DNA from: Crateriforma sp964453205
GTDB lineage: Bacteria; Planctomycetota; Planctomycetia; Pirellulales; Pirellulaceae
Direction of reading: 5' to 3'
DNA length: 10,074 nucleotides
Assembly: GCA_964453205.1 (NCBI GenBank)
Contig: CAYVRC010000197.1
Span: 1-10,074, forward strand
Positions 5,944 to 10,074 of the stretch are shown here, piece after piece. A program made the position numbers and the translations under genes. The notes under the pieces were generated by a model. The model was not told where the DNA came from. It saw only the letters and a program-made list of their open reading frames with translations, and ran no database searches. Each line of letters opens with the position of its first letter. The stretch's first letter is position 1.

Positions 5944-6460
5944 CCGGCCGCGACCGTCCTCGGGGGCGGATTCCGAAACGCCAGTCCGGCGGCCGCCGGC
6001 TTCACCGCGGCGATCTTCGCACCCTTTCCTGTGGGCGTCCCTTTGGACGACCCTGGCGTGGCTGCTGGGCGGGTCGGTGTTGCTGGCGACCCGACGCTGG
6101 GCACCCAGTCTTCTCGGCGGGCTGGAACCGGCGTTGATGCTGCAGATCACGGTGGGCAGTTATCTGGTCGCCTTGGTTGCGTCGTTGCCCGGAATCGCGG
6201 TGGACTTTGGCAGAGCGTTTCGGAGTGCCCGATCGCGTGAAGGGCCGGGACCGGTGCCGAATCGCTTCGGCGAATTTGTCGCATCCGTGCTGATAAGACT
6301 TGCCGGCACCATTGCACTGTTTATGCTCTGCCGCTATCAAATGCCCCCGTCGCAGGACGTCGTCGCCGCTTGGGTACTCGGTTGGTACGCCTGGCTGGTT
6401 CTTGTCGAGGTCGTTTCGCTGTGTCGAGCGATCGTTCCGATGGAAGAGCCCACTCCGTAA
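5897..6460 (+). CDS. AtpI-like four-helix membrane protein in ATP synthase operon
   Basis: An integral membrane protein (187 aa from GTG 5897) with four predicted hydrophobic helices, at about residues 44-64, 77-103, 127-146 and 154-177. Position between the atpZ-like and atpB genes, and the four-helix layout, match AtpI (UncI), which assists c-ring assembly. Sequence similarity to AtpI is not obvious by eye, so the name is inferred from context. The N-terminal 43 residues are Arg/Pro/Ser-rich. The start is unsure: in-frame GTG 5897, 5906 and 5927 and TTG 5936 all overlap the atpZ-like gene, the last by only 8 nt, which would suit translational coupling. It ends 40 nt before the atpB ATG. Confidence 0.75.
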   Translation: MRAVTSLTRRVNRLSDRPRPSSGADSETPVRRPPASPRRSSHPFLWASLWTTLAWLLGGSVLLATRRWAPSLLGGLEPALMLQITVGSYLVALVASLPGIAVDFGRAFRSARSREGPGPVPNRFGEFVASVLIRLAGTIALFMLCRYQMPPSQDVVAAWVLGWYAWLVLVEVVSLCRAIVPMEEPTP

Positions 6461-6500
6461 TTTTGTCGTTACTCGATCCCCGCTCCAGTCGCACGTGTCG

Positions 6501-7514
6501 ATGATTCTTGCCGCTCATAATCCCGTCGAGCATGCCGTCCCCCATGCGTTGCATTCCGAGCCGGTGTTTCGCGTCCCCTTGAGCGGCCTGGGCAGCGACT
6601 TGCCGGCGCTCGGGATTCGCGACGGCTACTACGAGTTTTATGTCACCAATCATTTGATGATGTCCGCCGTGGCGGGTTTGTTGGTCATCCTGACGTTTGC
6701 GTGGGTCGGTCGCCGCGTCGGGACGCGAACCGGCAAGGGTCTGGAACGTTACCAAACCCGTGGTCGCGTCTCACAGTTGTTTGAAACGATGTGCGCGTTT
6801 ATCCGCGACGAGGTCGCCGCGCCGAACCTTCACGGCCTGACCGATCGGTACATTTACTACATCTGGACGGTGTTTTTCTTCGTCCTGTTTTCCAACGTCT
6901 TGGGCGTGATTCCCTTCGGGTACATGCTCCAACTGATGACCGGCGATTCGCATTTTTCCCATTGGGGCGGCAGCGCGACGGGGAACCTGTCGCTGACCGG
7001 CGTGCTGGCGGGCTTGTCGTTGATCGCGATCATTTACATCGGAATTCGCGAAACGAGTCCCAAGGATTTCTTCAACCACTTCAACCCGATCGGTTGGGAT
7101 GACGTGAAGATGCTGCCGATCTCGTTGTTGCTGTACGTCTTGGAATGGCTCAGCTTGTTCATCAAGTGTTTCGTATTGGCGATGCGGCTTTTCGGCACGA
7201 TGATGGCCGGTCACTTGGTGTTGGCGGCTTTCGTGGGATTGATTTTTGCGACGCGTGAGGGGGCCGGCGACTCGGCGGCCTGGGCGGTCAGCATCCCGGT
7301 GATGATCGTGGCGACCGCATTGACGCTGTTGGAATTGTTTATCTGTTTCTTGCAGGCATTCATCTTCACGTTCTTGACGGTCTTGTTCATCTCCCAATTG
7401 GCGGTCCACGAGCACGACGAACACTTGGACAATGATCCCGATGCGTTGTCTGACGCGGCCCAGATGGACCCCGACAAAGCCTTCGATCCTGGACGTTTGG
7501 GACCGGCCGTTTAA
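6501..7514 (+). CDS. atpB: ATP synthase subunit a
   Basis: The 337-aa Fo subunit a forms the proton half-channels against the c ring. The essential arginine is Arg229 in VLAMRLFGTMMAGHLV (225-240), equivalent to E. coli Arg210. The position of E. coli Glu219 holds His238 and that of His245 holds Glu278, the swapped pair known from mitochondria and other bacteria. Gln285 in LQAFIF equals E. coli Gln252. Thr233 replaces the usually conserved Asn of RLFGN. Five to six hydrophobic helices lie between residues 50 and 300. The N-terminal 45 residues and the acidic C-terminal tail (about 303-337) are longer than in E. coli (271 aa). ATG 6501 is the first start after the preceding stop (GTG 6495 is in frame); no Shine-Dalgarno is visible. 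Confidence 0.97.
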   Translation: MILAAHNPVEHAVPHALHSEPVFRVPLSGLGSDLPALGIRDGYYEFYVTNHLMMSAVAGLLVILTFAWVGRRVGTRTGKGLERYQTRGRVSQLFETMCAFIRDEVAAPNLHGLTDRYIYYIWTVFFFVLFSNVLGVIPFGYMLQLMTGDSHFSHWGGSATGNLSLTGVLAGLSLIAIIYIGIRETSPKDFFNHFNPIGWDDVKMLPISLLLYVLEWLSLFIKCFVLAMRLFGTMMAGHLVLAAFVGLIFATREGAGDSAAWAVSIPVMIVATALTLLELFICFLQAFIFTFLTVLFISQLAVHEHDEHLDNDPDALSDAAQMDPDKAFDPGRLGPAV

Positions 7515-7537
7515 ACAATTTTGAATTACTGTTTTCG

Positions 7538-7561
7538 GTCCGGGCCGACCTCGGCGCGGAC
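7538..7561 (+). promoter_or_regulatory. Stem-loop upstream of atpE
   Basis: GTCCG (7538-7542) pairs with CGGAC (7557-7561), and GCCG (7544-7547) pairs with CGGC (7552-7555). A single G-G mismatch separates the two stem parts, and the loop is ACCT. It is followed by an A/T-rich stretch with TTTTTCTTTT (7581-7590) and the atpE ribosome binding site, not directly by a T run, so it is more likely an RNA processing or stability element than a terminator. Confidence 0.55.
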
Positions 7562-7605
7562 TATTTTGAACCACCGTAGATTTTTCTTTTTGGAGCGAAC
7601 CTTCA

Positions 7606-7875
7606 ATGTTTGGATTGGCGATGTACGAATTGACCACTTTCTTGGCTCAGGCCCTGCAGAATGATTTCGGCCGCATGGGGATCGGGATCGGCATCGGCCT
7701 GGTCATCATCGGAGCCGGGCTTGGCATCGGTCGCATCGGCGGCTCGGCGGTCGAAGCCATGGCCCGTCAACCCGAAGCGGGTGGTCGTATCCAAACGGCG
7801 ATGATCATCGCGGCCGCTCTGATCGAAGGGGCGACCGTGATCGCACTCGTTTTCATGTTGCTCAACCGCGGCTAA
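7606..7875 (+). CDS. atpE: ATP synthase subunit c
   Basis: The 89-aa proteolipid makes the rotating c ring. Helix 1 (about 24-45) carries the GxGxGxG packing motif (Gly25, 27, 29, 31). The polar loop is ARQPEAGG (53-60), with the Arg-Gln-Pro that contacts the central stalk. Helix 2 (about 64-86) has the ion-binding Glu74 in AALIEGATVIALVF. The residues around Glu74 lack the Ser-Thr and helix-1 Gln of sodium-binding c subunits, so proton coupling is inferred. The first 20 residues are longer than in E. coli. GGAG at 7592-7595 lies ten bases before ATG 7606 and is preceded by a pyrimidine-rich run, a context that often raises translation. The cistron is flanked on both sides by strong hairpins. 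Confidence 0.97.
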   Translation: MFGLAMYELTTFLAQALQNDFGRMGIGIGIGLVIIGAGLGIGRIGGSAVEAMARQPEAGGRIQTAMIIAAALIEGATVIALVFMLLNRG

Positions 7876-7887
7876 ACCGCCGACGCG

Positions 7888-7921
7888 AGACGCGCGGGGG
7901 CCCGTCCCCGCCGACGCGTCT
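7888..7921 (+). promoter_or_regulatory. Stem-loop downstream of atpE
   Basis: AGACGCG (7888-7894) pairs with CGCGTCT (7915-7921), and inside it CGGGG (7895-7899) pairs with CCCCG (7906-7910) around a six-base loop. A four-base bulge CCGA (7911-7914) lies on one side. Twelve pairs, nearly all GC, begin 12 nt after the atpE stop. There is no T run, and the operon continues, so it may act as a 3' stabiliser or partial attenuator. Confidence 0.55.
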
Positions 7922-8005
7922 GGCGCGGCCTTCGTCTGCCGTTGACGCCCCGGTGTCTCTGGCGTGTTGTCGTTCGTCCGAATTGCTTGAAGTTTGTTGA
8001 AACCC

Positions 8006-8728
8006 ATGATCGCAACAAAGTATTGGTTCGCATCGACCTTGCTGCTTTTCGCCGGACTGCTGGTGGCGCCGTCGGTTCGGGCCGACGCCCAGGCGGCTTC
8101 GGAAGCCGATGCCACGGAAGTGGCATTGACCGCTGCGGATGGCTCCGACGGTGATCATCCGGAAGGAGATCATTTCGAGGCGGATCACGACGGCGATTTG
8201 CATGCGGACGGTGAACACGGCGAAGAAGAGGAAGGCGGAATCTTGTCCTTCGACTTCGGTTCGGCGTTCTTCAACCTGCTGATCTTCTTGTTCGTCTTTG
8301 CGATCCTGTCGGCCTTTGTTTGGCCGAGCGTCTTGGGCGGCCTGCAGGCACGCGAAGACAAGATCCGCAGCGACCTGCAAGCCGCCGAAGCCGCCAACGC
8401 GAAAGCCGAGGCGATGTTGCGGCAGTACCAAGTCAAACTGGACGACGCGGCCCAGCAGGTTCAAATCATGTTGGCCGAGGCCCGCCAAGACGCCGAAGCC
8501 AACGGGCAGAAGATCATCGACGGCGCCAAACAGGAAGCCGTGCGTCAACGCGAGCGGGCCGTCGCGGATATCGAAACCGCCAAGAAGGTCGCCATGACCG
8601 AGATCGCCGGCCAAACCTCGGAAATCGCGATGCAACTTGCTCGCGGCGTCGTCGGTCGGGAACTGAATGCCGAGGATCACTCCGATCTGATCCGTCAGTC
8701 GCTTGACCAACTGCCCAGCAACAACTGA
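8006..8728 (+). CDS. atpF: ATP synthase subunit b with signal peptide and His-rich extension
   Basis: The 240-aa peripheral stalk subunit b. Residues 1-27 look like a cleavable signal peptide (YWFASTLLLFAGLLVAPSV, ending in RADA). Residues 28-78 are an acidic spacer with histidine at 51, 56, 61, 66 and 71. The membrane helix lies at about 86-109 (FFNLLIFLFVFAILSAFVWP), and the rest (112-215) is the long charged helix that dimerises and binds F1 (typical AEAANAKAEAML, AEARQDAEANG), ending with the delta-binding tail. E. coli b is 156 aa and starts at the membrane helix, so the extra 80 residues are the unusual part. Since b has its N-terminus outside, the spacer would lie in the periplasm. ATG 8006 is preferred over TTG 7994. 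The 130-nt gap after atpE holds the hairpin described separately. Confidence 0.95.
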   Translation: MIATKYWFASTLLLFAGLLVAPSVRADAQAASEADATEVALTAADGSDGDHPEGDHFEADHDGDLHADGEHGEEEEGGILSFDFGSAFFNLLIFLFVFAILSAFVWPSVLGGLQAREDKIRSDLQAAEAANAKAEAMLRQYQVKLDDAAQQVQIMLAEARQDAEANGQKIIDGAKQEAVRQRERAVADIETAKKVAMTEIAGQTSEIAMQLARGVVGRELNAEDHSDLIRQSLDQLPSNN

Positions 8729-8729
8729 C

Positions 8730-8744
8730 TCGGCCGTCGGCCGA
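8730..8744 (+). other. Short hairpin between atpF and atpH
   Basis: TCGGCC (8730-8735) and GGCCGA (8739-8744) form a six-pair stem with a three-base loop, starting one base after the atpF stop codon. No T run follows, so it is not a terminator. It could mark an RNA-processing boundary between cistrons. Confidence 0.35.
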
Positions 8745-8778
8745 CCGCAAACCATCCTTGCAAGAGTAAACCATTTCC

Positions 8779-9450
8779 GTGTCCGACGACAACCAGCTTC
8801 AACCCACCGTTCTTGATATCGGAGCCGAGCAGCTCGGGAAGCCCTACGCTCGCGCCTTGATCGCGGCAGCGGCAAAAGCGGGCGTGGCGGACGAAGTGTT
8901 TGCCCAGCTGTGCGAAGTCGTCGACGAAGCGCTTCACCAGAATCCTCGGTTGGCCGCGGCGTTGGCGTCCCCGCGGGTCGGAGAGTCCGAAAAGAACCGC
9001 ATCGTCGACCGTCTGTTCGGTGGCCGAGTCAACGAAGTCTTGCTTCGCGGCATGAAAGTCATGAACGCCCACGGCCGTTTGGGTTTCTTGCCCGCGGTAC
9101 GTGACGCCGCGGCCAAGATCTTGGACGAACAGGTCGGCCGCGTCGTCGCGGAAGTCCGCACGGCGGTACCGCTTTCGGATGACTTGCGTGGCGAAATCCT
9201 ACACCGCTTGGGCGAGTCCTTGGGCAAACAGATTCGCCTGAAAGAATCGGTCGATCCGTCCCTGATCGGCGGCATGCTGATTCGCGTCGGCGACACGGTT
9301 TTTGACACGTCCGTCTCGGGACGTTTGGCGAAGCTGGGGCGTTCGGTTCGCAGCGGTTTTGCCCAACAACTTTTACAACGCTCGTCCCGTTTCGTCGCCG
9401 AGGATCGCATCGATTCGGCCGACGAAAACGGCACGATCGATGCGACCTGA
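8779..9450 (+). CDS. atpH: ATP synthase subunit delta
   Basis: The 223-aa delta (OSCP) subunit joins the peripheral stalk to the top of F1. The N-terminal helical domain starts at LGKPYARALIAAA (19-31), and the middle has ASPRVGESEKNRIVDRLFG (63-81). The C-terminal signature is VDPSLIGGMLIRVGD (158-172) followed by TSVSGRLAKL (177-186). E. coli delta is 177 aa; this protein has about 18 extra residues at the start and about 35 at the end, the tail being polar and acidic (SADENGTIDAT). The start is GTG 8779 with only a weak AAGAG about 12 bases upstream; no ATG lies nearby in frame. It follows atpF by 50 nt and precedes atpA by 75 nt, consistent with one operon. Confidence 0.95.
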   Translation: MSDDNQLQPTVLDIGAEQLGKPYARALIAAAAKAGVADEVFAQLCEVVDEALHQNPRLAAALASPRVGESEKNRIVDRLFGGRVNEVLLRGMKVMNAHGRLGFLPAVRDAAAKILDEQVGRVVAEVRTAVPLSDDLRGEILHRLGESLGKQIRLKESVDPSLIGGMLIRVGDTVFDTSVSGRLAKLGRSVRSGFAQQLLQRSSRFVAEDRIDSADENGTIDAT

Positions 9451-9525
9451 CGAGCCGTGATGCCGACACCACTTTTTTCCTGATGCAGACCCACTCCTGA
9501 TTCAATCGATTCGGAAACACTTGCC

Positions 9526-10074
9526 GTGAAATTCAATAGCGATGAAATCGCCTCCGTCTTGCAACAAGAAATCGAACAGTTCGATAGCAAGATCGACGTC
9601 CGCGAAGTCGGAACCGTACTCGAAGTCGGCGACGGGATCGCGCGGGTCTACGGACTGTCCGGTGTGATGGCCGGTGAAATGGTCGAGTTCCCCAACGGCG
9701 CGACCGGCTTGGCTTTCAACTTGGAAGAAAACAGCGTCGGCGTCATCATTCTGGGTGACTATTTGACCATCGAAGAGGGCGACGAAGTCAAAGCCCTGGG
9801 TACCCTGTTGTCGGTTCCCTCCGGCGACGCCGTCGTCGGACGTGTCCTCGATCCGCTGGGAAACCCGCTCGACGGCAAAGGCCCGGTACAAACCGAGACG
9901 ACCCGTCCGGTCGAGATCATCGCCACCGGCGTCGCCGAGCGACAGCCCGTGACCGAGCCGATGCAGACGGGCATCAAAGCCATCGACGCGATGACGCCGA
10001 TCGGACGCGGCCAACGCGAACTGATCATCGGCGACCGCAAGACCGGCAAGACGGCGATCGCGATCGACGCGATC
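9526..10074 (+). CDS. atpA: ATP synthase subunit alpha, partial (cut by right edge)
   Basis: The first 183 residues of the F1 alpha subunit, open at the window end; full-length alpha is about 500 aa. It forms the non-catalytic nucleotide sites of the alpha3-beta3 hexamer. Typical segments are present: VGTVLEVGDGIARVYGLSGV (28-47), VVGRVLDPLGNPLDGKGP (103-120), and PMQTGIKAIDAMTPIGRGQR (145-164), followed by the P-loop GDRKTGKTAIAID (169-181). The P-loop has Lys172 where E. coli has Gln (GDRQTGKT). The start is GTG 9526; no ATG in frame precedes it, and there is no clear Shine-Dalgarno. The N-terminal amphipathic segment (SDEIASVLQQEIEQFDSK) that binds delta is normal. Confidence 0.97.
   Translation, partial: MKFNSDEIASVLQQEIEQFDSKIDVREVGTVLEVGDGIARVYGLSGVMAGEMVEFPNGATGLAFNLEENSVGVIILGDYLTIEEGDEVKALGTLLSVPSGDAVVGRVLDPLGNPLDGKGPVQTETTRPVEIIATGVAERQPVTEPMQTGIKAIDAMTPIGRGQRELIIGDRKTGKTAIAIDAI

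Noticed and set aside
6771..7637. 288-codon minus-strand frame
   Set aside because: Antisense shadow of atpB, with Gln/Arg/His-rich low-complexity translation.
7862..8875. 337-codon minus-strand frame
   Set aside because: Antisense to atpF and the start of atpH, both clearly identified.
5584..10074. N-ATPase or sodium-type ATP synthase
   Set aside because: The gene order Z-I-B-E-F-H-A is that of an ordinary F-type operon, not the atpDCQRBEFAG order of N-ATPases, and subunit c lacks the sodium-binding residues.

Overview
The window looks like a chromosomal segment of a planctomycete, probably Rhodopirellula or another Pirellulaceae genus. The grounds are the moderately GC-rich composition, the frequent GTG/TTG starts with weak or absent Shine-Dalgarno sequences, secreted ThuA and Rho_N/DUF4912 proteins, and long N-terminal extensions on ATP synthase subunits. 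The assignment is from style and gene content, not from a search.

Left part (1-1259). This is gene-poor. A secreted-protein reading frame on the minus strand starts at 399 and is still open at the window edge, with a second signal-peptide-like frame overlapping it (248-15). Its upstream leader holds a perfect 11-bp inverted repeat around a G9 tract. A short minus-strand ORF of 53 codons (768-607) may be a small gene or a remnant. I found no convincing gene in 769-1259.

Middle part (1260-5112). Two plus-strand genes come first: a small HEAT-like helical-repeat protein, then a DNase I-like (endonuclease/exonuclease/phosphatase) enzyme with an Arg-rich, membrane-anchor-like N-terminus. They converge on a minus-strand pair, a Rho_N/DUF4912 protein followed 3 nt later by a secreted ThuA-like protein.

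Right part (5113-10074). A divergent intergenic region of about 470 nt carries a nested dyad and a potentially structured leader. It precedes the F-type ATP synthase operon in the order atpZ-like, atpI-like, atpB (a), atpE (c), atpF (b), atpH (delta), atpA (alpha, cut by the window end). The Fo and stalk genes are complete. The remaining F1 genes (gamma, beta, epsilon) must lie beyond the right edge or elsewhere. Key residues for proton translocation are present: Arg229 and a His238/Glu278 pair in subunit a, and Glu74 and the Arg-Gln-Pro loop in subunit c.

The most interesting points are three. The atpE cistron is bracketed by two strong hairpins, 7538-7561 and 7888-7921, a plausible way to raise subunit c output. 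Subunit b carries a signal peptide followed by an acidic stretch with histidine at exactly every fifth residue. The operon leader can fold over about 90 nt. I saw no CRISPR array, tRNA, rRNA, insertion sequence or new defence-like system.
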